7,375 nt of DNA from Anaerolineae bacterium (GTDB lineage Bacteria > Chloroflexota > Anaerolineae > 4572-78 > J111): the NCBI GenBank assembly GCA_020433785.1, contig JAGRCC010000043.1, forward strand, positions 1-7,375, read 5' to 3'. Of this stretch, positions 1 through 5,740 are shown piece by piece; positions within the stretch are counted from its first letter, which is position 1, and every line of letters begins with the position of its first letter. The position numbers and the translations under genes were made by a program. The notes under the pieces were generated by a model. That model worked only from the letters and a program-made list of their open reading frames with translations. It had not been told where the DNA came from and did no database searches.

Positions 1-101
1 AGTGGTTCGCGAGCTTCTTGAGCTAATGGTGCTGCGAATGCAGGAGGTGCAGCGATTACCAAAGTGAGGATTAGAGCCACTATGACTCCACGACGAAACA
101 T
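1..101 (-). CDS. N-terminus of a secreted/membrane protein with signal peptide (partial)
   Basis: Reading leftwards from an ATG at 101-99 gives 33 codons before the window edge, so only the N-terminus is present. The peptide starts MFRRGVIVALILTLVIAAPP and continues AFAAPLAQEAREP. This is a standard Sec signal peptide: two arginines near the start, a hydrophobic core of about 13 residues, and an A-F-A cleavage site before A-P at about residue 23. The start is supported by a perfect AAGGAG on the minus strand (plus 109-114), 7 nt upstream, and by a consensus promoter further up. The mature protein is Ala/Glu/Arg-containing at its start, but too little is visible to name a family. It is transcribed divergently from the ABC cassette. 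It was probably missed by ORF calling because it is short and cut by the edge. Confidence 0.8.
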   Translation of the reverse strand, partial: MFRRGVIVALILTLVIAAPPAFAAPLAQEAREP

Positions 102-108
102 GTAGACT

Positions 109-114
109 CTCCTT
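109..114 (-). promoter_or_regulatory. Shine-Dalgarno AAGGAG for the signal-peptide gene
   Basis: The minus strand reads AAGGAG here, 7 nt before the ATG at 101-99. It decides the start of the truncated gene. Confidence 0.75.
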
Positions 115-124
115 AAGTTTTAGT

Positions 125-216
125 CGAACAAATTCGGTTAAAGATTTATGCTAACGAGGCAGTTGTTTAAAGCAAGCTTCGTATAGGAGCCGAAGCCGGG
201 CATTGTAGGGTTTGCT
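125..216 (-). promoter_or_regulatory. Structured 5' leader of the signal-peptide gene
   Basis: The roughly 147-nt leader can fold. A 6-bp stem pairs plus 176-181 (GCTTCG) with 191-196 (CGAAGC) around a 9-nt loop. It is extended by AGCAA/TTGCT (171-175 with 212-216), with an unpaired stretch on one side. Closer to the start codon, CGAA/TTCG (125-128 with 133-136) forms a small hairpin. I could not match the sequence to a known riboswitch class; the c-di-GMP-I and cobalamin signatures do not fit. It could be a regulatory leader or merely incidental structure. Confidence 0.25.
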
Positions 217-254
217 CTCTCTCATTTAGAGGTCTTATCGCCAGCTAGGTCACG

Positions 255-283
255 ATTTTAAATGAGTTATATTTTATTGTCAA
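255..283 (-). promoter_or_regulatory. Consensus sigma-70-type promoter, minus strand
   Basis: On the minus strand a perfect TTGACA (plus 278-283) is followed after exactly 17 nt by TAAAAT (plus 255-260). Transcription would begin near 248 and run into the signal-peptide gene after a leader of about 147 nt. Two near-perfect hexamers with the optimal spacing make this one of the best-supported promoters in the window. Confidence 0.7.
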
Positions 284-343
284 AATTAATTGTGCAAAAT
301 TGAACTAACTTAAGAACTTAATGTTTGTTTAATCTCAACTCCC

Positions 344-363
344 TATGATGAAATCATATCATC
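344..363 (+). promoter_or_regulatory. Putative -10 box and overlapping inverted repeat upstream of the ABC cassette
   Basis: TATGAT at 344-349 is one mismatch from the -10 consensus. It forms an inverted repeat with ATCATA at 353-358 across a 3-nt gap. GATGA (347-351) and TCATC (359-363) give a second, overlapping dyad. No good -35 lies at the right distance, so this could be an activator-dependent promoter with an operator over the -10. It is the only plausible promoter I see in 284-406; the rest of this gap is AT-rich with nothing else recognisable. Confidence 0.3.
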
Positions 364-406
364 AAGTCAACCTGACCCAAATCTCAAGAGTCAAAACGGA
401 ATCTCT

Positions 407-1150
407 ATGATTGAGATAGAAAATATTACCAAGCATTTCGGTAACAAAGCGGTTATTCAAAATGTGAATTTCAAAGTCGAACAGGGTGAAACGGTAGGAT
501 TATTCGGCCCATCCGGCGCCGGCAAAACAACGCTTATCCGGGTTTTGACCGCTTATATGTTTCCATCAAGCGGTAAATTGACCATATTAGGGTATAATAT
601 TTTATCCCACAGCCATGAAATACGCCGGCGGGTGGGCTATTTGCCGCAAGGGATTTCGCTCTATGGCGATATGACGGTTGCAAATTATCTCACCTTTGTC
701 GCCCGGCTGCATCGAGTTAGTGATCGGCATCGGCGAGTCGATCAGGTCATCGAAGAATTTCAGCTGACCAGTCAGGCCAAAACTTTGATTGGCAAGCTGC
801 CGCCGGAACTTCACCGTCGGGTAGGCCTGGCCCAGGCGGTTGTCTTTAACCCCGAAATCCTGATTCTCGACCAACCCACTGCCGGACTGGCGCCTGACCA
901 AACCGTTGAAATTTATCAGTATATCAAACCTTTAACCCATCAATTTACCGTTATTCTCAGTACCCATACTTGGTGTGATGTCGAACAGTTTTGTGATCGC
1001 GTTTTGATGATGGATAAAGGCCGGATTGTGGGAGAGAAACGGTTAACTGTCCCCCAAAGACGGGTTGAGCCTCGCAAAGTGGCCGAACCGGGAGCTATAT
1101 CAATTTTAGCAGAGGCGCTTTCCATTTCTATCAACCCCATCTTTCGATAA
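407..1150 (+). CDS. ABC transporter ATP-binding protein, GldA/ABC-2 type, with degenerate catalytic motifs
   Basis: A 247-residue nucleotide-binding subunit that would sit on the cytoplasmic face of the ABC-2 permease encoded next. Visible landmarks: F11 in the A-loop region, Walker A GPSGAGKTT (34-42), Q-loop glutamine Q81 in VGYLPQG, and H-loop His187 in STH. Two motifs are abnormal. The signature region reads LPPELHRRVG (131-140) where GldA-like proteins have a form of LSGGQxQRVG. Walker B reads ILILDQPTAGLAP (151-163), so the catalytic Glu is Gln156 and the D-loop Asp after AGL is Ala. The protein should bind ATP but may hydrolyse it poorly. The start has only a weak GGA upstream. It is first of three genes, 10 nt before the permease. 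GldA is the closest remembered family; the substrate cannot be inferred. Family confidence is high and activity is uncertain. Confidence 0.9.
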   Translation: MIEIENITKHFGNKAVIQNVNFKVEQGETVGLFGPSGAGKTTLIRVLTAYMFPSSGKLTILGYNILSHSHEIRRRVGYLPQGISLYGDMTVANYLTFVARLHRVSDRHRRVDQVIEEFQLTSQAKTLIGKLPPELHRRVGLAQAVVFNPEILILDQPTAGLAPDQTVEIYQYIKPLTHQFTVILSTHTWCDVEQFCDRVLMMDKGRIVGEKRLTVPQRRVEPRKVAEPGAISILAEALSISINPIFR

Positions 1151-1160
1151 TCTGTCGGTT

Positions 1161-1862
1161 ATGAACGCCCTTGTTGTTGCTAAGCGTGAATTTGAAACAT
1201 TTCTTGTTTCACCCACCGCGTATCTTATAGGGGCGTTTTTCTTGTTTATTACCGGTGTAGTCTTCTCTTTTAATGTTGTCGCTCATCATCGAGATACGCT
1301 TTCGCCTGTATTTGAAACAGCCGGCATAACCCTAATCTTTTTTATCCCGATCTTAATGAATCATCTTCTGGTTCGTGAGTTCCAACGCGGCACTCTTGAG
1401 CTGCTGATGACCTCACCTGTTTCTATGTGGGAAATCGTTTTGGGTAAATTTTTGGCGGCCTTCCTGTTTCTGGTAGTTATGGTCGCTCCGACGGTTGCTT
1501 ATTTATTTATCTTGATTTATTATGGGCAGCCGGATCTACCGGTTGCATTAGTGGGTTATTTGGGGCTTTTTCTATTTGGTGGGCTGTTGATTAGTTTGGT
1601 CGTTTTGTCATCGGCCATGTGTACCAGCCAACTTACCGCCGTTATTTTGTCGATTACGCTTGCCGCCTTTTTTTGGTTAATTGGCCGTCTTGGCCCGGTC
1701 TTTAGCGGAAAGGTCGGCGCTATTTTAACGTATCTATCAAGCCAACATCATTTTCTAGATTTTGTGGTCGGGGTTTTGACCTTAAGTAACTTAACTTACT
1801 TCATCAGCATGACCATTGGTGTTCTCTACCTTACAACCCATGTCCTCAAGATAAGGCTTTAG
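1161..1862 (+). CDS. ABC-2 type permease, GldF-like
   Basis: A 233-residue integral membrane protein with about six hydrophobic segments (around 20-42, 54-70, 95-120, 129-152, 157-175 and 205-228). The N-terminus (AKREFETFLVSPTAYLIGA) and the motif REFQRGTLELLMTSPV (72-87), followed by WEIVLGKF, are characteristic of the GldF/ABC-2 membrane subunit. In relatives this segment forms the cytoplasmic coupling region facing the ATPase. Length is normal for the family and no disruption is visible, in contrast to its two neighbours. It begins 10 nt after the ATPase stop, without a clear Shine-Dalgarno sequence, which suggests translational coupling. It probably forms the membrane channel of a complex with the ATPase and the following GldG-like protein. 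Its cargo is unknown. Confidence 0.9.
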   Translation: MNALVVAKREFETFLVSPTAYLIGAFFLFITGVVFSFNVVAHHRDTLSPVFETAGITLIFFIPILMNHLLVREFQRGTLELLMTSPVSMWEIVLGKFLAAFLFLVVMVAPTVAYLFILIYYGQPDLPVALVGYLGLFLFGGLLISLVVLSSAMCTSQLTAVILSITLAAFFWLIGRLGPVFSGKVGAILTYLSSQHHFLDFVVGVLTLSNLTYFISMTIGVLYLTTHVLKIRL

Positions 1863-1891
1863 CGTTAACATTCAATCGCTCTAGCCAACCT

Positions 1892-2548
1892 GTGTTCTCG
1901 CAATCTTATCTTCAATTCCACTTACTTCTTCAAAGTACAAGGCAGCTTACTTTTGGTATGGCGAACTATAAATCAAAACTGGTTCTAAAACTAATTGTTT
2001 TCATAACTATTCTGATTCTTATTAATGCCCTCTGTTTTAACAATAACTCCAAGTTCGACTTAACCGAAACCAGAAGCTATTCGCTTTCGCCCCACACGAT
2101 CAAAGTTTTGCAAGAACTCAGCCAACCAGTCAAAATCCTCTGTTTTTTTCGCTCTGGCGATGCGCGTCAAGCCAAAGCAAAAATTTACTTGGACCAATTT
2201 GAAACCCGGTCCTCCTTGATTTCATCCGAATTTCACGATCCCGATTTGGAACCCGATCTATGGTATAAACATGCCTTGAAAGATTATGGTCTACTATTCA
2301 TGGCCGGTAACCAGACCTATGAGGTACACCATATTGACGAAATGCATCTGACCCACGGCCTATTGGCCGTAACCCGGCCCCAATCAGAGCCTGCGGCCCC
2401 CATGTTGTCTGAGCCGGCCGCGGAATTGCCATTCACAGAAATGTCCCTAAATTTTTTAGCCATTGTGTTTGTCTTTTTTGTTTCTGTCCTCCTGATCCCC
2501 TTCACTTTTGTAACTCTCAGCCTTCTGGTATGGTGGCAGCAACGCTGA
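1892..2548 (+). CDS. Short GldG-like ABC auxiliary protein, middle region missing
   Basis: A 218-residue protein if started at GTG 1892, or 196 residues from ATG 1958 (M23). Residues 30-47 form a membrane helix, followed by DLTETRSYSLSPHTIKVL (56-73) and LSQPVKILCFF. This is the hallmark of the GldG-type extracytoplasmic domain (Pfam ABC_transp_aux). The domain continues to about 162 (THGLLAVTRP), passes a short Pro/Ala/Glu linker, and ends in a second helix (185-214) and WWQQR, which looks like the usual C-terminal anchor. GldG-type proteins are usually about 450-550 residues, so the central half appears deleted in frame. The GTG start is slightly preferred because RQLTFGMANYKSK resembles the region just before the helix in relatives, but it has no ribosome binding site; AAGG at about 1939-1942 lies upstream of ATG 1958. 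It is third gene of the cassette. It could be a true mini-version or a decaying remnant. Confidence 0.75.
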   Translation: MFSQSYLQFHLLLQSTRQLTFGMANYKSKLVLKLIVFITILILINALCFNNNSKFDLTETRSYSLSPHTIKVLQELSQPVKILCFFRSGDARQAKAKIYLDQFETRSSLISSEFHDPDLEPDLWYKHALKDYGLLFMAGNQTYEVHHIDEMHLTHGLLAVTRPQSEPAAPMLSEPAAELPFTEMSLNFLAIVFVFFVSVLLIPFTFVTLSLLVWWQQR

Positions 2549-2565
2549 CCCCCACCATTAGCCTA

Positions 2566-2593
2566 TTGATTTTGACCCAAGAAGTATGATAAT
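2566..2593 (+). promoter_or_regulatory. Candidate promoter for the kinase-propeller gene
   Basis: TTGATT (2566-2571) and GATAAT (2588-2593) are separated by 16 nt, placing a start near 2600. This is about 150 nt before the probable kinase start. No terminator is visible after the GldG-like gene, so read-through from the ABC cassette also remains possible. Confidence 0.3.
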
Positions 2594-2604
2594 TTTTTAG
2601 AGTG

Positions 2605-2647
2605 TTAATTAACCCCATACCAAGCTTGATTAATTAACGCCACACCA
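2605..2647. repeat. Pair of 18-bp direct repeats with period 25
   Basis: TTAATTAACCCCATACCA (2605-2622) and TTAATTAACGCCACACCA (2630-2647) differ at two positions and are separated by 7 nt. Each contains the palindromic TTAATTAA. The pair lies just downstream of the candidate promoter and upstream of the kinase gene, where tandem binding sites for a regulator could sit. Confidence 0.5.
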
Positions 2648-2742
2648 TTTTCTTGAACTTTAACAACCACGTCGGTCAGTCGATATTCGACTCCGGGACG
2701 AGCCTGTCTAACCATTCTAGCGGCCGGACCGAAGTCGAACAT

Positions 2743-2747
2743 GAGGG
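2743..2747 (+). promoter_or_regulatory. Ribosome binding site deciding the kinase start
   Basis: GAGGG ends 5 nt before ATG 2753 and overlaps the first codons of the longer reading frame from ATG 2741, which itself has no Shine-Dalgarno sequence. This favours initiation at 2753. Confidence 0.55.
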
Positions 2748-2752
2748 TCACA

Positions 2753-5500
2753 ATGAATGAAGTTGAACAAATATACGACGAAGCCCTGACTCGTATCGTT
2801 TTAGGGTTAATCGTCGTTGCGGTCGTCGTTGGAGCCGGGGCGCTCCTCATTGAAGGTTTCGCCTCGCCTTGGTTTTTACGGGCTGTAGCGCTGCTCATCG
2901 TTGCCGCCGTCACTTACATCATCAGAGCCACTGGCCGGGTGGTGGTGGCCATCTATATCTTTATCTTTCAACTGGTGGGGCTTATTGCTGAGATATTTTT
3001 AAGTCCTAATGCACTTGCTACCTTTGCTCCGTATTTACTTATCCCTCTCGCGGTTATCGCCGGGACCCTTCTGGATTCGGTGGCCGTCATGGGCGTGATT
3101 GCCTTCACTATCGTCATTATTCTTTTAATTCTGGTCGTCACCAGCCAAATCTCATTAACGGCTCTGTGGTTACTTTTGCCGCCGGCTCTGCTGGCGTTGG
3201 TAACAGGGCTGCTTATGTCTGAAAATCGCAGGCATATTACCAATCTAGGCCGGCGCCTCCAGGAAAACAGAACCACGTTGAAGCATCATACGCGCAGGAT
3301 GATGCACTCAACCCACCAACTTGATCAGCTTCGACGGGAAGTCGCTACCCTCAACAAACAGTTATCCGAAGCCAAATTCAGGGCCTATGCCTCCTCAGCA
3401 GCGATGCCCGGTAACCGGCAATTTTCTCAGTTGTTTGAAGGAACCCTGCATGCCCTCGATAACCAGTTTCGAGAATTGGAGCACCTGATCGAAAATGCTG
3501 GTGATAAAATAGGGCAAAACGGCCAGTCATCATCATTAGCCAATGTCTGGTTGAAAGTTGACCATCTTAAAAGTTTATTAATCAATTTAGAAGAAATTGT
3601 CCAAATTGAAAATGGCCAGATCGAGCTGGCTATCGAACCGGTTGACCCCCGACAGTTGCTCAGAGATGTAGCCCAAATTACCCAAGGCTTAGCTCGGGGC
3701 AAAGATATCCTGGTTCGGGCCAATTTACCAGACTCGCTTCCCCCGCTTCAGGCCGATCCGTCACGGCTGCGCCAGGCCCTGCTACAAATTCTGACTAACG
3801 CGGTGAAATATACAGACCAGGGCCTCATTGAACTCCATGCCAAACCTCTCCAGGATGCTTTGAAAATCACCATCTCCGATACCGGCTTGGGTATCGATGC
3901 CGGTGAGACCGATTTGGTTTTTGAGAAATTCGGCCGGGCCAGCCACACCGCGGCTCAGCAGCGGCAGGGAGTAGGCTTAGGGTTGACCATCGCCAGGTAT
4001 TTAATCGAACTCCACGGCGGCGACATTTCGGTTTCAAGTGTGGTGGGGGTCGGCTCCGAGTTTTACATTGAACTCCCTCTCAAACCAGCCACAGACCAGC
4101 CCTCCGTCTCATTCCCCGCCGCTGAAACTGAGGCCACCCTTTTGGCCAATCCGGACACGGATCAAACCATTTTGTCTGATCGATATGACATGACCAAAAT
4201 TTTTTCCCAGAGCCGTATCGACTCGCCTGGCCGCCCGTCGGCTATACCGGATTCAGCCTCTTTTTCCCGTTCGCAACCGCCGGTCAGTCGCAGAGGGCCA
4301 ACCTATACCCGCCGCTTTGGCTTGATCTTGTTAGCCCTGCTGCTCTTCATCGGCGGATTTGTAGCGATCTTGGCCTTTATAAATGGCCCGGTTGCAGGCC
4401 CGGCGGATGTTACGGCCACGGCTCTCGGCCTCGCTCAAACCCCAACCCGACCCATCGATCCGACACCCACCTTCAATTTGGCAACCGGGCTTGCGGAAGC
4501 CCCTGCTTCACCGCTTGCTACCGATTTTACCGTCACCCCAACCTTACAACCTTCGCCCTCACCCAGCCGAATGCCCACCTCTACCCTTGTACCACCCACG
4601 CCTTCACCGCCGCCGACATTAGCTCCATCACCTGTCTCTGTCACCCCCATCTCCATCAGACCGGCGGCGAGCAATCTAGCTGGCGTTTCGGTGGCAACGC
4701 TGCCCACCGGCCAGGAAATTTCTTATTTCGATAGAGGTGATCGTTCTGGCCCGATTGAGGCGCTTAACCCCGAACCTAACAGCCCCGTGACTTGGTCGCC
4801 GTCGGGCCAGGCGCTGCTGACCAGTGACCAAAATGGCGATCGCGATATTTACACCGTTGATCAAACCGGTTCTCCGGTTAACTTAACCACGACTATCGGC
4901 GATGATCTCCAGCCGGCCTGGTCGCCCGATGAGCAGCAGATTGCCTTCAGCTCCAATCGAACCGGCAATTTTGAAATTTATATCGCCAACGCCGACGGCA
5001 GCCAGCTGACCCAACTGACCACCGATAATCGGGCTTTCGATGAATGGCCGGTTTGGTCGCCCGACGGCCGCCAACTGGCCTTTGTCTCAGATCGAACCGG
5101 CAATGTCGATCTCTTTGTCATCGCGGCCGATGGCACCAACCTCCGCCAGTTGACCGATGATCCCGCCGACGATTGGCCCGCCGCGTGGTCGCCGGATGGC
5201 CGTCACCTGGTATTTGCTTCGGCGCGGGACGGCAATTGGAATTTATACATCGTGCCAATTACGGGTGGCGATGCGGTTCAATTGACCAATGATCCCGGCG
5301 ACGAGCGCGATCCAATTTGGTCACCGGATGGCAGTATCATCGCTTTTACCTCTAACCGAACCAACAATTGGGACCTGTATACGCTCCCGGTTCCCTCAAG
5401 CGCCATCACTACTGTTCCGGCTTCAAAATGGACTCAAGTTACTGATACCCCCACCGACGAGCGTTATCCCAGTTGGCTGCCAGTCCCAACAAAGCCCTAA
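2753..5500 (+). CDS. Membrane histidine kinase-like protein with C-terminal extracytoplasmic TolB-like propeller
   Basis: The open frame begins at ATG 2741. ATG 2753 is preferred because GAGGG (2743-2747) lies 5 nt before it, giving 915 residues. Numbering below is from 2741. Six membrane helices lie at about 18-37, 45-63, 66-87, 95-111, 114-134 and 139-159, then a coiled coil at about 162-212. A DHp-like region follows, where the H-box reads TLHALDNQ with candidate phospho-acceptor His237; the usual HELRTP is not kept. Its second helix ends IVQIENGQIEL. The ATP-binding domain is intact: N-box ILTNAVKYT (N353), G1 DTGLG (380-384), F-box FEKFG (394-398), G2 GVGLGL (410-415). After an Arg-rich juxtamembrane stretch come helix 526-547, a Pro/Thr/Ser linker (566-640), and five WSPDG-type PD40 repeats beginning at Trp 685, 727, 772, 816 and 860, with a closing half-blade at about 912. 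Positive-inside charges place the kinase inside and the propeller outside. No response regulator is adjacent. Whether it autophosphorylates is uncertain. Confidence 0.88.
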   Translation: MNEVEQIYDEALTRIVLGLIVVAVVVGAGALLIEGFASPWFLRAVALLIVAAVTYIIRATGRVVVAIYIFIFQLVGLIAEIFLSPNALATFAPYLLIPLAVIAGTLLDSVAVMGVIAFTIVIILLILVVTSQISLTALWLLLPPALLALVTGLLMSENRRHITNLGRRLQENRTTLKHHTRRMMHSTHQLDQLRREVATLNKQLSEAKFRAYASSAAMPGNRQFSQLFEGTLHALDNQFRELEHLIENAGDKIGQNGQSSSLANVWLKVDHLKSLLINLEEIVQIENGQIELAIEPVDPRQLLRDVAQITQGLARGKDILVRANLPDSLPPLQADPSRLRQALLQILTNAVKYTDQGLIELHAKPLQDALKITISDTGLGIDAGETDLVFEKFGRASHTAAQQRQGVGLGLTIARYLIELHGGDISVSSVVGVGSEFYIELPLKPATDQPSVSFPAAETEATLLANPDTDQTILSDRYDMTKIFSQSRIDSPGRPSAIPDSASFSRSQPPVSRRGPTYTRRFGLILLALLLFIGGFVAILAFINGPVAGPADVTATALGLAQTPTRPIDPTPTFNLATGLAEAPASPLATDFTVTPTLQPSPSPSRMPTSTLVPPTPSPPPTLAPSPVSVTPISIRPAASNLAGVSVATLPTGQEISYFDRGDRSGPIEALNPEPNSPVTWSPSGQALLTSDQNGDRDIYTVDQTGSPVNLTTTIGDDLQPAWSPDEQQIAFSSNRTGNFEIYIANADGSQLTQLTTDNRAFDEWPVWSPDGRQLAFVSDRTGNVDLFVIAADGTNLRQLTDDPADDWPAAWSPDGRHLVFASARDGNWNLYIVPITGGDAVQLTNDPGDERDPIWSPDGSIIAFTSNRTNNWDLYTLPVPSSAITTVPASKWTQVTDTPTDERYPSWLPVPTKP
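4793..5478 (+). repeat. Coding tandem repeats of PD40 propeller blades
   Basis: Within the kinase gene, TGGTCGCC-like blocks recur at 4793, 4919, 5054, 5186 and 5318, a period of 126-135 nt. Each encodes W-S-P-(D/S)-G/E and then, about 15 residues later, a D/N-R-x-G-N-x-(D/E)-(I/L)-(Y/F) segment. The blades diverge at the DNA level, so this is an old protein repeat and not a recent duplication. Five full blades plus a closing strand fit a six-bladed TolB-type propeller. Confidence 0.8.
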
Positions 5501-5537
5501 ATCCTATTCAACAATCCCTACTCAACTTTTAACTCAT

Positions 5538-5551
5538 AGCTGTTAGCTGTC
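5538..5551. repeat. Short tandem heptamer TAGCTGT x2
   Basis: TAGCTGT occurs twice in a row, followed by CAG, in the gap after the kinase gene. Flanking AACT and AGTT allow a weak imperfect hairpin. I see no convincing terminator for the kinase gene in 5501-5573; the small GCC/GGC hairpin near 5558-5571 is too weak to call. Confidence 0.35.
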
Positions 5552-5573
5552 AGTTTTGCCTCCTTTTTGGCTC

Positions 5574-5602
5574 TTGATAAACTAATAATATTAGTTTATA
5601 AT
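5574..5602 (+). promoter_or_regulatory. Near-consensus promoter of the hydrolase-tetR operon
   Basis: TTGATA (5574-5579) and a perfect TATAAT (5597-5602) are separated by exactly 17 nt, predicting a start near 5609 and a leader of about 130 nt. The spacer is almost entirely occupied by a palindrome, so repressor binding would directly block RNA polymerase. Confidence 0.7.
5577..5599. promoter_or_regulatory. Probable TetR operator O1 in the promoter spacer
   Basis: A perfect inverted repeat has 10-bp arms ATAAACTAAT (5577-5586) and ATTAGTTTAT (5590-5599) around AAT. It spans the region between and into the -35 and -10 boxes. Size, symmetry and position are typical of sites bound by TetR-family dimers, and a TetR gene is the second gene of the transcript. 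Assignment to that regulator is inferred. Confidence 0.6.
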
Positions 5603-5622
5603 CTAATTATATTAATAATTAG
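5603..5622. promoter_or_regulatory. Possible second operator O2 over the transcription start
   Basis: A perfect inverted repeat CTAATTAT (5603-5610), loop ATTA, ATAATTAG (5615-5622) begins directly after the -10 box and covers the predicted start site. It shares the CTAAT/ATTAG ends with O1 but has wider spacing. It could be a second repressor site or an AT-rich coincidence. Confidence 0.4.
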
Positions 5623-5685
5623 TTAAGTTATTGAATCACCGTACACGATAACAGCGTCTACGGTTTAGAACGGCAATGAAAATTC

Positions 5686-5713
5686 TGTAGGACGAACTTA
5701 AGTTTGTCCTACA
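5686..5713. repeat. 28-bp near-perfect inverted repeat in the hydrolase leader
   Basis: The arms TGTAGGACGAACTT and AAGTTTGTCCTACA differ from perfect symmetry by a single base pair, which would be a G-U wobble in RNA. The centre is AACTTAAGTT. It lies 12 nt before the Shine-Dalgarno block of the hydrolase gene and is not followed by a T-run, so it is not a simple terminator. It looks like a dispersed palindromic (REP/MITE-like) element or a leader hairpin that affects translation or RNA stability. Confidence 0.65.
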
Positions 5714-5724
5714 AATCCATTTTC

Positions 5725-5732
5725 GGAGGAGG
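5725..5732 (+). promoter_or_regulatory. Strong Shine-Dalgarno GGAGGAGG
   Basis: GGAGGAGG ends 8 nt before ATG 5741. It is the strongest ribosome binding site in the window and fixes the hydrolase start. Confidence 0.8.
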
Positions 5733-5740
5733 ATTTTACG

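Noticed and set aside
171..250. tRNA or known riboswitch in the leader of the signal-peptide gene
   Set aside because: No cloverleaf, T-loop or CCA end, and the conserved blocks of c-di-GMP-I or cobalamin riboswitches do not line up.
2605..2913. Minus-strand 102-codon frame overlapping the kinase start
   Set aside because: Most of it mirrors the first membrane helices of the kinase gene and has no ribosome binding site. Only its last 45 codons, in the gap, look protein-like, and these are reported as a finding instead of a gene.
4435..4707. Minus-strand 90-codon Gly/Val-rich frame
   Set aside because: It is antisense to the Pro/Thr/Ser linker of the kinase; the bias is the mirror image of CCN/ACN codons, and it has no ribosome binding site.
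5289..5546. Plus-strand 85-codon frame across the end of the kinase gene
   Set aside because: It is a shifted-frame shadow of propeller blades with Ser/Leu/Pro-rich, unstructured content and no ribosome binding site.
5538..5551. TAGCTGT tandem copies as a CRISPR-like or iteron array
   Set aside because: There are only two 7-nt units with no spacers and no replication gene nearby; it is a short simple repeat at most.
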